64,000 nucleotides of DNA from Aequorivita aquimaris (GCF_001573155.1 NZ_JRWG01000008.1:1-64000); one strand, 5' to 3'. Shown: positions 16,420 to 24,572, counted from the first letter of the stretch. Made by a program: numbers and translations. The notes: generated from the sequence alone by a model not told the origin.

Positions 16420-16929
16420 ATGAAAGAACCCGAAAACGTTTGTAACGAGAGTATATTCAATCGTCTTTACGAAGCCCACGGCAAACCGGTCTGGCGCTTC
16501 ATCTATTATAAATGTGGCGATGGAGCGCAGGCGGACGACTTGGTGCAGGAAGCCTTTATAAAACTGTGGCAAAATTGCGCAAAGGTAACCCAGGAAAAGG
16601 CAAAGTCTTTTTTATACACCGTTTGCAACAATGCGTTTTTAAATGAAGTGGCGCACAAAAAAGTTGTTTTGAAATACGCCAAAGCAAAGCCCACAAAAAC
16701 AAATTTTCAATCCCCCGAGTTTTTAATGGAGGAAGCACAATTTCACGAAAAACTCAAGAATTCAATTGAAAATCTTACCGAAGCCCAACGCACCGCTTTT
16801 CTTTTAAACCGTATTGAAGGAAAAAAATATGCTGAAATTGCCGAAATGTTAAATATATCGGTTAAAGCCGTGGAAAAGCGCATGAGCAAGGCTTTGGCAA
16901 CGCTTCGGGATGAAATTGGAAATATATAA
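16420..16929 (+). CDS. ECF-type (FecI-like) RNA polymerase sigma factor
   Basis: 169 residues. Region 2 covers about 10-75 (FNRLYEAHGKPVWRFIYYK, then ADDLVQEAFIKLWQN, the conserved core-binding helix and -10 recognition). Region 4 covers about 110-165 (IENLTEAQRTAFLLNRIEGKKYAEIAEMLNISVKAVEKRMSKAL, a helix-turn-helix). There is no region 1 or 3, as in ECF factors. It is followed by fecR and a TonB-dependent receptor, the usual order of cell-surface signalling systems in which ligand binding at the receptor releases the sigma factor. Confidence 0.95.
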   Translation: MKEPENVCNESIFNRLYEAHGKPVWRFIYYKCGDGAQADDLVQEAFIKLWQNCAKVTQEKAKSFLYTVCNNAFLNEVAHKKVVLKYAKAKPTKTNFQSPEFLMEEAQFHEKLKNSIENLTEAQRTAFLLNRIEGKKYAEIAEMLNISVKAVEKRMSKALATLRDEIGNI

Positions 16930-16940
16930 TATATTTTTAA

Positions 16941-16950
16941 GGTAGGGTAA
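16941..16950 (+). promoter_or_regulatory. GGTAGGGTAA motif in the sigma-fecR gap
   Basis: Lies in the 59-base gap between the sigma stop (16929) and the fecR start. Its core GTAGGGTA is shared with the motif at 16360-16373. The gap is large for an operon and may hold a second promoter for fecR and the receptor. Confidence 0.45.
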
Positions 16951-16988
16951 AGCCCGTTATGGCTGTTACACCTTTGAACATAATGATA

Positions 16989-17900
16989 ATGGAAAAAGAC
17001 CAATTATTGCACAAATGGCTCAACAATGAAGCTACCGCAGAAGAGCTGGAACAGTTAAAGGCAGACCCAAAATACGCTTCCTATCTTCAGATTGCCGATG
17101 CCAGTTCAGGTTTTGGGGTTCCTGAAATGAATAGTGAGGAAAACTTCGAAGCTATTTCAAAAAAGATAAAACCCGTTCGTCAATTACAAAAGCCGAGTGT
17201 TTTTTCAGTGGTTTGGAAGGTGGCCGCAATATTCGTATTGCTAATGGCGGGGTATTATTATACTACCACTTTGGACACTTCCATCACAACCGATATTGCA
17301 CAAACAGACACATTTTTGCTGCCCGATGATTCTGAAGTTATGATGAATGCAGGCTCCCAGATTACTTATAACAAAAAGGATTGGGAAAAAACAAGAATGC
17401 TTTCCTTGGAAGGGGAAGCCTATTTTAAAGTAACAAAAGGAAATAAATTTAGTGTGAAAACTCCTGAAGGAACCGTAACCGTGTTGGGCACACAATTCAA
17501 CGTTTCCGCACGGGATGGGCTTTTTGCGGTTTCCTGTTATGAAGGTTTGGTAAGCGTGGCCTTCAACGAAATGTTTATAAAATTGGCTGCCGGTGAAAAA
17601 GTGGAAGTGGAAAACGGAAAACTAGTAAGTAGCGGTGCTACCGAAAATCCTTCGCCAGTATGGATCCACAGGGAAAGCAGTTTTGAAAATGCGCCACTGC
17701 AAAGGGTGATAAAAGAATTGGAAAGGCAATACCCTGTAAAAGTTTCCGTAGAAAATGTTGATGCAGCCAAAAGATATACCGGCACCTTTACCCACACAAA
17801 CCTTGAACTCGCACTAAAGTCAATATGTGAGCCCCTGCAGCTGAATTATAAAATAAATAAAAACGGAGCAGTAACCATTGATGCCAAAAATAGCAAGTAG
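16989..17900 (+). CDS. FecR-family anti-sigma factor (DUF4974 C-terminus)
   Basis: 303 residues from the ATG at 16989 (MEKDQLLHKWLNNEATAEEL); ATG codons at 16959 and 16983 are in frame but give a poor FecR N-terminus. Residues 1-60 form the helical sigma-binding part, one transmembrane helix follows (VVWKVAAIFVLLMAGYYYT), then the FecR periplasmic domain (FLLPDDSEVMMNAGSQITY, LEGEAYFKVTKGNKFSVKT, GTVTVLGTQFNVSA). The end (FENAPLQRVIKELERQYPVKVS ... YTGTFTHTNLELALKSICEPLQLNY) is DUF4974, which contacts the receptor's signalling domain. Its last 20 bases overlap the receptor gene, so translation is probably coupled. Confidence 0.94.
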   Translation: MEKDQLLHKWLNNEATAEELEQLKADPKYASYLQIADASSGFGVPEMNSEENFEAISKKIKPVRQLQKPSVFSVVWKVAAIFVLLMAGYYYTTTLDTSITTDIAQTDTFLLPDDSEVMMNAGSQITYNKKDWEKTRMLSLEGEAYFKVTKGNKFSVKTPEGTVTVLGTQFNVSARDGLFAVSCYEGLVSVAFNEMFIKLAAGEKVEVENGKLVSSGATENPSPVWIHRESSFENAPLQRVIKELERQYPVKVSVENVDAAKRYTGTFTHTNLELALKSICEPLQLNYKINKNGAVTIDAKNSK

Positions 17901-20442
17901 CTACCGAATCTTGGTTTTCCTTTTGGTGTTCTGTGTCTTTGGAACAAAAACCATGGCGCAGGAAACCGAAGAAACTACCCTTGTGGCCTATTTGGAAACT
18001 TTGGAAAAGCAATATAATGTCCGCTTTTCCTATGTGCGGAAAGAAGTTGAGGGCATTACCCTAAAACCGATTTCCGAACAGGACACGCCTATGGAAAACG
18101 TGCTATCCTACCTTCGGGAGAACACGCCCTTTCTTTACAACCGTATCAACGAACGCTATATAACAATTACTTCCAAGGAAAATGAAGGCAACCTTTGCGG
18201 AAGGATAATCGACTTGGAAACCCAAATGCCGCTGGAAGGTGCAACTATTATTTCAGAGAACAATTCCTTTAAAACAATCTCAAACGCCGAAGGTTTTTTT
18301 TATATCCCCCTACAAAGTAAAAACATAAACTTTACGGTTACCTATGTGGGTTATGCCAAAATCACAAAAAACACTTCAGATTTATCCCCAGATTGCACCG
18401 CCTTGCTTCTTACGCCCTCCGTTGCGGAACTGGAGCCAGTAATAGTACAGAATATATTTACCAAGGGAATTGATAAAAATATGGATGGTTCCATATTGCT
18501 TTCTACCCAGCATTTCGGACTGTTGCCGGGACAAGTGGAAAACGATGTGCTACAGATTGCGCAGGCGCTTCCTGGTGTGGAGAGTGTGGATGAGACCATT
18601 TCAAACATCAACATCCGCGGGGGAACGCACGATGAAAATCTATTGCTTTGGGACGATATAAAAATGTACCAGAGCGGGCATTTCTTCGGGCTCATTTCCG
18701 CCTTCAATCCAGACCTTACCGAAAAGGTGACACTTTATAAAAACGGAACCAACATCCGTTATGGCGAAGGGGTTTCGGGCGTGCTGGATATGCGTTCAAA
18801 AAATACCCTTTCCGCACAAACCGAAGCGGGCTTAGGCTTTAATCTCATAAACGGCAATGGTTTTTTAGACCTTCCCATTTCCGGAAAGGCCAGCATTCAG
18901 GTTGCCGCCCGAAAATCCATCAACCACCTTTGGGAATCGCCTGTTTATAAAAACTATACCAAACGGATTTTTCAGGATAGCGAAATTACCAATGTTGAAA
19001 ACAACCAAAACAACATTGCGATAAATACCGACGAGGATTTTAGTTTTTACGATGTAGGCACCAAATTGCTCTGGGAGGTTTCAGAGAAAGACAGGCTACA
19101 CATCAACTTTTTGACCATAGATAATTCCTTGGATTTCACTGAAACTCTGGAAACAACTTCCCAATCAAAAACCAGCAAGTTGGACCAGCGCAGTCTGTTG
19201 GGCGGTATTTCTTGGCATCGCTCGTGGAATGACAGAATGGAAACCACCGCTTTGGCCTACGGCACCTATTATTTGCTGGATGCCATTAACAGAGATATTT
19301 TTACCACCCAGGAACAACAGCAAAAAAACGAAGTGCTGGAAACCGGCGTGAAGCTGGACGCTGCCCTCAAACTTTCGGAAAAGCTAAAACTCCAAACGGG
19401 CTACCAATTTTCAGAAATAGGCATTGCAAACACTCAAGACATCAATCTGCCGCGCTTTCGCGATTATGAAAAGGATGTGTTGCGAACCCACGTGGTTTTT
19501 GCGGGTTTGAATTATCTGTCTAAAAATCAAAAAACCTTTGTTGCAGGTGGTTTACGGGGAAGTTATTTCACAAAATTTGATGATATTTTAATAGAGCCTC
19601 GATTGAGCCTGCACCAAAAGTTTGCCAACGGCTTTGCGGTAGAGCTCTTGGGAGAATTCAAAAGCCAAAGCACCACCCAGCGAATTGATTTTGAAAGTGA
19701 TTTTCTCGGTATTGAAAAAAGGAGATGGGTTTTGGCCGATGGTGAGAATACGCCCGTCATTAAAAGCAAACAGGTCTCTGCGGGATTGGTTTACAACAAG
19801 CGTGGGCTGTTCATCAATGCCGAGGGTTTTTATAAAATAGTGGAAGACATAAACATTGCAAACCAAGGGCTTCAAAACCAGTTTCGGTTTTCAAGGGCCA
19901 CGGGCAATTATACAGTGAGGGGTGGCGAATTTGTTATCAACCAAAAAAAAGCATACGTCAGCCTTTGGGCCAGTTATAGGTACAGTAAAAATGATTATGG
20001 GTTTAAAAGCCTTATGCCTTCCACCTTTCCGAATAATTTGGACATACAGCATTCGGCAACCGTTGCAGGAAGCTATTCGTGGCAGGCCTTAAAGATTGCT
20101 TTGGGGCTGAATTGGCACAGCGGAAAACCTTATACGGTTCCGTTAAAAAATGCTGAAACCACAACGGAAGGGGGCATAACCACCATTCAGTATGATGTGC
20201 CGAATAGCGAAAGACTTCCGAATTATTTTAGAACGGATTTCTCGGCTGAATACCTTTGGAAACTATCACCTACCATTGACGCCAAAATAAACTTTGCACT
20301 TTTAAATCTTTTGAATACCGAAAACACCCTAAACATCCGCTACGCTTTGATAGGCGATGAAAACAATCAGGTTTCGGTAAACAAAATAGAGGAAATTTCC
20401 TTGGGCATTACACCCAACTTTTCGTTCCAAGTGTTGTTTTGA
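17881..20442 (+). CDS. TonB-dependent receptor with STN signalling domain
   Basis: 853 residues from the ATG at 17881, inside the end of fecR. Signal peptide (about 1-28, ending TKTMAQ), STN domain about 30-100 (LVAYLETLEKQYNVRFSYV, ENVLSYLRENTPFLYNRI), carboxypeptidase-regulatory-like domain about 108-180 (GRIIDLETQMPLEGATIIS), plug about 190-310 (NDVLQIAQALPGVESVDETISNINIRGGTHDENLLLWDDIKMY), then the barrel ending SFQVLF. The receptor imports a ligand across the outer membrane and signals through FecR to the sigma factor. No SusD-like partner follows, which argues against glycan uptake of the Sus type and leaves iron chelates or another small ligand as more likely. No clear terminator is visible downstream. 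Confidence 0.93.
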   Translation: MPKIASSYRILVFLLVFCVFGTKTMAQETEETTLVAYLETLEKQYNVRFSYVRKEVEGITLKPISEQDTPMENVLSYLRENTPFLYNRINERYITITSKENEGNLCGRIIDLETQMPLEGATIISENNSFKTISNAEGFFYIPLQSKNINFTVTYVGYAKITKNTSDLSPDCTALLLTPSVAELEPVIVQNIFTKGIDKNMDGSILLSTQHFGLLPGQVENDVLQIAQALPGVESVDETISNINIRGGTHDENLLLWDDIKMYQSGHFFGLISAFNPDLTEKVTLYKNGTNIRYGEGVSGVLDMRSKNTLSAQTEAGLGFNLINGNGFLDLPISGKASIQVAARKSINHLWESPVYKNYTKRIFQDSEITNVENNQNNIAINTDEDFSFYDVGTKLLWEVSEKDRLHINFLTIDNSLDFTETLETTSQSKTSKLDQRSLLGGISWHRSWNDRMETTALAYGTYYLLDAINRDIFTTQEQQQKNEVLETGVKLDAALKLSEKLKLQTGYQFSEIGIANTQDINLPRFRDYEKDVLRTHVVFAGLNYLSKNQKTFVAGGLRGSYFTKFDDILIEPRLSLHQKFANGFAVELLGEFKSQSTTQRIDFESDFLGIEKRRWVLADGENTPVIKSKQVSAGLVYNKRGLFINAEGFYKIVEDINIANQGLQNQFRFSRATGNYTVRGGEFVINQKKAYVSLWASYRYSKNDYGFKSLMPSTFPNNLDIQHSATVAGSYSWQALKIALGLNWHSGKPYTVPLKNAETTTEGGITTIQYDVPNSERLPNYFRTDFSAEYLWKLSPTIDAKINFALLNLLNTENTLNIRYALIGDENNQVSVNKIEEISLGITPNFSFQVLF

Positions 20443-20518
20443 TTGCGCATTTATTGGCGTGACCCAAATTTTAGTGCTGAACTTCCTCCTTCTAATTAAG
20501 AATTTCTCACCTCTTTTC

Positions 20519-20602
20519 TTATTTCCGTCCGTGAAGATAACTGATGATGAACAATACCAAAATCAAGACAACTGTAGCCACAAATAGATTTCCTACACCC
20601 AT
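20519..20602 (-). CDS. Possible 27-residue single-span membrane microprotein
   Basis: ATG at 20602, stop TAA at 20519. The product has a short N-terminus (MGVGNL), a transmembrane stretch (FVATVVLILVLFIISYL) and a basic tail (HGRK), i.e. the positive-inside pattern of real small membrane proteins. It is flanked by gene-free DNA. No clear ribosome-binding site, which is normal in this phylum. It is too short to prove by sequence alone. Confidence 0.4.
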   Translation of the reverse strand: MGVGNLFVATVVLILVLFIISYLHGRK

Positions 20603-20828
20603 AATAAAAGATTTTTAAAGTTTAAAATACAATACCCGCGTATGTTTCTAAAAGTAAATATAAAACAATAGGCGGAAATTTAAAGTGCCACAGCTTTAAA
20701 ACAAGGAAATGGATTGAATTGTGGGTAGTGAATGCCTTTTTTGAATTCTTATCTTGTATCACTACATTCCTATTACCTAAGCTTTTAATTCAAAGCATAA
20801 ATAACGAGAGCGTTATACTTTTAAAGAA

Positions 20829-21035
20829 TTATTTCTTTTTATAAGGCGATTTTTTCGTTGTGCCCTTTTCACCATAACCTGCAGGATCATTAGATTCGGG
20901 AACGGCTTCCGGATTTTCTTTGGAAGGGTTTTTTGTGGCATCGGGCTTAGAGTTGGGCGCACCTGGATAGTCTTGCCCCTCAATATCTTGTTCGTTTTTC
21001 TTTTTCGGATCTAACATTGGAGTTTTCTTGTCCAT
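20829..21035 (-). CDS. Small hydrophilic, probably disordered protein
   Basis: 68 residues, very rich in Lys, Pro, Asp, Glu and Asn, with no hydrophobic core (MDKKTPMLDPKKKNEQD, ...SPYKKK at the end). No family recognised beyond the general class of short charged stress-type proteins. It lies 32 bases downstream of a second gene of the same kind (21068-21208) and shares its start pattern M.KTP.., so the two look like a related pair. Confidence 0.6.
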   Translation of the reverse strand: MDKKTPMLDPKKKNEQDIEGQDYPGAPNSKPDATKNPSKENPEAVPESNDPAGYGEKGTTKKSPYKKK

Positions 21036-21067
21036 AACTCTTTTTTTTAATTGTTATATCTAATAAA

Positions 21068-21208
21068 TTATTCTTCCTCTTTTTGTGCGTTTTTTGCATC
21101 TTTTCCGTCAGTCTGCGATTTTGGGTTTAGGTTGTCATCTTTAGCAATTCCTTTAGCGTGCGGAATTGGATGTTTTCCTTGTTTGTCGTCAAAATTTGGT
21201 GTTTTCAT
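21068..21208 (-). CDS. 46-residue hydrophilic protein
   Basis: ATG at 21208, TAA at 21068. The sequence starts MKTPNFDDKQGKHPIPHAK and ends KDAKNAQKEEE: charged, Pro- and Lys-rich, no predicted membrane segment. It sits directly upstream of the 68-residue gene with a similar composition and N-terminus. The consistent charge pattern and position support a real gene; function unknown. Confidence 0.5.
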   Translation of the reverse strand: MKTPNFDDKQGKHPIPHAKGIAKDDNLNPKSQTDGKDAKNAQKEEE

Positions 21209-21640
21209 AATATGTAGTTTTAAATTATTTCAATGCTCTAAAAGCAGTTGTTCTACAAGCTAATGAAACTTTAAAACAATACAATTTTTGATAACACTAT
21301 TTAACAGCTTCTTTTTTATATGTGTTAAAAATAATTGGAAAATAGTATCCCAATTTACTAACGATGGAACACAATTAATTTTTTGCTTATTGAATTTTTA
21401 TTGTGTATATACATCTAAGCTTTTTATTACGGAGCGCAATTAATACAAGTCCAGAAAACCAAAACATTCCTTGGGTAGAAAAAAGGATAGATTACAAAGA
21501 GGTATTATTAAATCCGTTTTTGAAGTCAATTCGTTGTAAAGATTGCCTAAGAAGGCAAGCCTAGCACAGTCGAGTTCCCTTAATTCTCCACTGGGATTTG
21601 CCTCTTTTAAATTTTTTCCTCAATTAATATTTACCAAGCA
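21209..21640. other. Gene-free stretch; structured island at 21541-21620
   Basis: Mainly AT-rich DNA. Between 21541 and 21600 the GC content rises and two hairpins can be drawn: TTGCCT-AAGA-AGGCAA (21543-21558) and CAGTCGAG with CTCCACTG (21567-21574 and 21586-21593, one C-C mismatch). A T-rich run follows at 21604-21619. This could be a small plus-strand RNA with its terminator region, or the leader of the short ORF that follows. Confidence 0.3.
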
Positions 21641-21760
21641 ATGAATGCTTACGTGCGTGCCGAGAAACAGGATAAGATTATGAGGGAGTTGCTAAACGAG
21701 CAACAGTTGGAAAACTACCAGCAATGGGCAAGAGAACATGCCAATACCTTTGGTGAATAA
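21641..21760 (+). CDS. 39-residue ORF, possible gene remnant
   Basis: ATG at 21641, TAA at 21758-21760. The product is helical and charged (MRELLNEQQLENYQQWAREH). The ELLNEQQLENYQQW segment resembles the repeated motif at the end of Spy/periplasmic stress-sensor-like proteins (L..EQ...Y..W), so this may be the surviving C-terminal end of a larger gene; the frame is open only from 21611. Low confidence that it is expressed. Confidence 0.3.
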   Translation: MNAYVRAEKQDKIMRELLNEQQLENYQQWAREHANTFGE

Positions 21761-21916
21761 GCCGATTAATTATATTGACAGTCTATACTGTAAAACAGGA
21801 TTATTGGTAAATCTATGGGTATATGCATAATGCTGAAACTATTTTTAGAAACTTGATTTACTGACAACGCTAGAGGAGTGTCTATAAAAAATGAGAACCC
21901 TTGAGTGCGAGTACCG

Positions 21917-21958
21917 CAAATGAGAAAGCCACACCAATTGGTGTGGCTTTCTCATTTG
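21917..21958 (-). terminator. tmRNA terminator
   Basis: A perfect 42-base palindrome centred at 21937/21938 (arms contain TGAGAAAGCCACACC and its complement), starting 5 bases after the tmRNA 3' end. Confidence 0.85.
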
Positions 21959-21962
21959 ATCG

Positions 21963-22358
21963 TGGAGCCGGAGGGATTCGAACCCTCGTCCAAACAAGCA
22001 ACTATACCGCTTTCTACATGCTTAGTTTTCATTTAGATTTTCGTGGGCTTGCCGGTCGAAAACTACCAACGCACCCCTTAGCTTTACTTGAGCTTCACAA
22101 GAGCATCAAAGCACTACTCTTGCTAGGTTTACTTTTACGAAGCCACTATGTCAACCGCCGTAAACCAAGGCCGTTGAGTGACTTCCTGCTTGCCCACCTT
22201 GTGGGCCGAGGCACATCCTACTATGATTCGGATTATGCAGCTAGGGCGTAGTTATTCTCGCCGTTTAAAAAGTGTGAAATATGATATTAACGAGCTATAT
22301 CCCAGCGCTCGGCATGCTTACAATACAATTAGACCCGCTGTCAAAACCAGTCGGCCCC
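21963..22358 (-). ncRNA. ssrA: tmRNA (transfer-messenger RNA)
   Basis: The minus-strand RNA starts GGGGCCGACTGGTTTTGACA, the usual tmRNA 5' end, and finishes with the T-arm and acceptor GAGGGTTCGAATCCCTC, CGGCTCCA; the 5' GGGGCCG pairs with the 3' CGGCTCC (one G-T). Length is about 396 nt, and CCA is not fully encoded. An internal open frame encodes the tag GENNYALAA. The RNA rescues stalled ribosomes with SmpB and marks the nascent peptide for proteolysis. The 3' end resembles a tRNA gene but there is no anticodon arm. Followed by a strong palindromic terminator. Confidence 0.97.
22233..22262 (-). other. tmRNA tag-peptide reading frame (GENNYALAA-stop)
   Basis: GGC GAG AAT AAC TAC GCC CTA GCT GCA TAA on the minus strand. 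The ALAA end is the degron recognised by ClpXP-type proteases in bacteria generally. Confidence 0.93.
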
Positions 22359-22368
22359 CTTTGTTAGT

Positions 22369-22450
22369 ATCCAGTAATCAGTAATCAGTGTTCAGTAGCA
22401 GTATTCAGTGCTTGTATTAACCTGAAACCTGAAACCAGAAACCTGAAACG
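22369..22450. repeat. Reiterated short-word tract upstream of tmRNA
   Basis: Two blocks of repeated words: CAGTAATCAGTAATCAGT with variants (TTCAGTAGCAG, TATTCAGT), then CCTGAAA repeated four times (CCTGAAACCTGAAACCAGAAACC...). Similar word-built tracts lie at 37733-37812, 55423-55447 and 63905-63954. Not tandem repeats of one fixed length. Confidence 0.7.
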
Positions 22451-22455
22451 GGCAA

Positions 22456-22463
22456 CAAAGATA
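22456..22463 (-). promoter_or_regulatory. -7 element TATCTTTG toward tmRNA
   Basis: Exact TAnnTTTG on the minus strand, about 100 bases before the mature tmRNA 5' end, implying a precursor with a leader made of the reiterated tract. Confidence 0.5.
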
Positions 22464-22475
22464 CATGAAAAACCC

Positions 22476-22483
22476 TATCTTTG
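22476..22483 (+). promoter_or_regulatory. -7 element TATCTTTG of the dehydrogenase gene
   Basis: Exact TAnnTTTG 33 bases before the ATG at 22517. It is the same octamer as the divergent element 12 bases away on the other strand. Confidence 0.55.
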
Positions 22484-22516
22484 CCACCGCAATTATTCAT
22501 TCAAAAAACATACCAA

Positions 22517-23731
22517 ATGCCCATAACCTTTGCCATCATCAAAGAACGGAAAAACCCGCCAGACCGACGGGTAGTCTTTTCACCTGAAAAGTGCCAAGAA
22601 GTCATAAAAAAGTTTCCCGATGCACGGATAATCGTGGAAGCCTCAGATGTTCGCATTTTTCCAGATGAAGCTTACCGCGATGCAGGTTTTGAGGTGGTTG
22701 AGGATATTTCAGCAGCAGATGTGATGCTGGGCGTAAAGGAAGTGCCCGTGGATGCTTTGATTCCGAATAAAAAGTATTTCTACTTCAGCCACACCATCAA
22801 AAAACAACCCTACAATCGCAAATTGCTAAAGGCGATGCTTGCTAAAAATATTGAAATGTTTGATCACGAAACCATCGTAAATGCAGACAAACATAGATTG
22901 ATCGGGTTTGGGTATTATGCTGGATTGGTGGGCGCCTATAATGGCTTTAGAGGTTTAGGTTTGCGTGATAGGCTGTTCGCGCTCCCAAAAGTCGAAACCC
23001 TTCCAGACCTTGAAGCCGTAAAAGCGGAACTGGATAAGATTACACTTCCGAATATAAAAATTATACTTTCCGGAACAGGAAAAGTTACCCGAGGAGCAAA
23101 GGAGATTTTAGATCATTTAAAGATTAGGGAAGTTACCGATGCCGATTATCTTTCCAAAAATTACAATGAGCCTGTATATTGTCTTATTGACGTTTCAGAA
23201 TACAATAGGCGTAAGGATGGTGGCGATTTTAACAAAGAAGAATTTTATAATGATCCTTCAGAATACGAAAGTGATTTTATGAAATATGCCAAAGTTACCG
23301 ATATGTTCATTACGGGCCATTTTTTTGGAAATGGCGCTCCTTACTTATTTACGCGAGAGGATGCCAAAAGCCCTGACTTCAAAATAAATTTAGTGGCTGA
23401 TATATCGTGTGATGTTGATGGTCCTGTGGCCAGTACCTTACGAGCTTCTACAATTGCTGAACCATTTTATGGATATGATCCGCAGACAGAAAGCGAAACC
23501 ACCTTTGATGCTCCCGGCACTATCACTGTTATGGCTGTGGATAACCTGCCATGTGAATTACCTAAGGATGCAAGCGAAGGTTTTGGTGATATGTTTTTAG
23601 AAAACGTAATGCCTGCTTTTTTTAACGGAGATGAAGATGGCATTTTGGAACGGGCAAAAATTACTACAGCAGACGGAAAATTAACTCCTAGATTTGCATA
23701 TTTAAAGGATTATGTAGAAATTGCCGACTAA
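22517..23731 (+). CDS. NAD(P)-dependent saccharopine/alanine dehydrogenase-like oxidoreductase
   Basis: 404 residues from the ATG at 22517; a longer frame from 22481 would begin upstream of the likely transcription start. The N-terminal half has the AlaDH/PNT substrate-domain pattern (FAIIKERKNPPDRRVVFSPEKC, SDVRIFPDEAYRDAGFEVV, MLGVKEVPVDALIPNKKYFYFSHT). The nucleotide-binding domain starts near residue 180 with IILSGTGKVTRGAKEIL. The layout matches the lysine-forming saccharopine dehydrogenase (LYS1)-type proteins often seen in Flavobacteria, but the substrate cannot be told from sequence. It is followed after 30 bases by an SDR gene on the same strand. Confidence 0.82.
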   Translation: MPITFAIIKERKNPPDRRVVFSPEKCQEVIKKFPDARIIVEASDVRIFPDEAYRDAGFEVVEDISAADVMLGVKEVPVDALIPNKKYFYFSHTIKKQPYNRKLLKAMLAKNIEMFDHETIVNADKHRLIGFGYYAGLVGAYNGFRGLGLRDRLFALPKVETLPDLEAVKAELDKITLPNIKIILSGTGKVTRGAKEILDHLKIREVTDADYLSKNYNEPVYCLIDVSEYNRRKDGGDFNKEEFYNDPSEYESDFMKYAKVTDMFITGHFFGNGAPYLFTREDAKSPDFKINLVADISCDVDGPVASTLRASTIAEPFYGYDPQTESETTFDAPGTITVMAVDNLPCELPKDASEGFGDMFLENVMPAFFNGDEDGILERAKITTADGKLTPRFAYLKDYVEIAD

Positions 23732-23761
23732 CAAATTAACTTTTTGTTAACAACCTAGCAA

Positions 23762-24568
23762 TTGAATTTAATCAAAGAAATACAAAAAACAGCACTTGTT
23801 ACTGGAGCTGCTTCCGGTCTAGGGTTTGAATTGGCCATGCTTTTGGCCAGAGACGGATATCAGCTGGTATTAGTAGATGTAAACGACAAAAAGCTTCAAA
23901 AAGCGAAAGAAGATATACTATCTCTTTATTCTTCTGAAATACAATTGATGCATAAGGACTTGAGCCAACAAAATGTAGCAGAAGAGATATTTCAAGCTAT
24001 TGAGGGGAAACGCATTGATGTTTTGGTGAACAATGCAGGTTTTGGTATTTATGGAACTTTTCACGAGACAAATTGGGAGCGACAAGCAGAAATGCTAAAC
24101 TTACATGTAATTACTACAACACATTTAACAAAACTAGTATTGAAGGGAATGGTTGTACGCGGCCATGGAAAAATATTGAACATATCTTCACTTGCAGCTT
24201 TTCAGCCTGGGCCATTGATGTCTTTATATTATGCCTCCAAGGCATATATTCTATCTTTTTCAGAGGCTATAGCCAATGAACTAAAGGATACGGGTGTTAC
24301 CGTAACCTGTCTATGCCCTGGGCAAACTAAGACTTGTTTTCAGGATGTGGTGACCAATGGATCGAAAGCTTCTGAGAATAAAATAAAATTCAATATTGCT
24401 TGCCCAAAGGCTGTTGCCGAATATGGTTATGAAGCAATGCGAAAAGGGAAGATAGTAGCCATTCCCGGAAACATTAATAAGCTACTGTCCAAATTGCCCA
24501 GATTTGTATCGCGCCGCACAGCTACTGCTGTTATACGCCGAATTCAAGAAAAAAACCGAGAGGTTTAA
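23762..24568 (+). CDS. Short-chain dehydrogenase/reductase (SDR)
   Basis: 268 residues. Start is TTG at 23762: the only upstream candidate, since the next in-frame ATG would remove the cofactor motif TGAASGLG (residues 14-21). NNAG is at 90-93, the catalytic Ser in ISSLAAF (about 142), Tyr156 and Lys160 in YYASK. The C-terminus (KAVAEYGYEAMRKGKIVAIPGNINKLL...) resembles DltE/oxidoreductases of the classical SDR group that act on acyl or steroid-like substrates. Substrate unknown. It may be co-transcribed with the preceding dehydrogenase. Confidence 0.88.
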   Translation: MNLIKEIQKTALVTGAASGLGFELAMLLARDGYQLVLVDVNDKKLQKAKEDILSLYSSEIQLMHKDLSQQNVAEEIFQAIEGKRIDVLVNNAGFGIYGTFHETNWERQAEMLNLHVITTTHLTKLVLKGMVVRGHGKILNISSLAAFQPGPLMSLYYASKAYILSFSEAIANELKDTGVTVTCLCPGQTKTCFQDVVTNGSKASENKIKFNIACPKAVAEYGYEAMRKGKIVAIPGNINKLLSKLPRFVSRRTATAVIRRIQEKNREV

Positions 24569-24572
24569 GGTT

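Noticed and set aside
17881-20442. A SusC/SusD glycan-uptake locus
   Set aside because: No SusD-like gene or glycoside hydrolase follows the receptor; the sigma/FecR arrangement is of the general signalling type.
20443-21962. An integrated element at the tmRNA 3' end, a common attachment site
   Set aside because: No integrase, no second copy of the tmRNA end and no mobile genes were seen.
21963-22000. A tRNA gene suggested by the GGTTCGAATCC T-arm
   Set aside because: There is no anticodon arm; the sequence is the 3' end of tmRNA, confirmed by its 5' end and tag frame.
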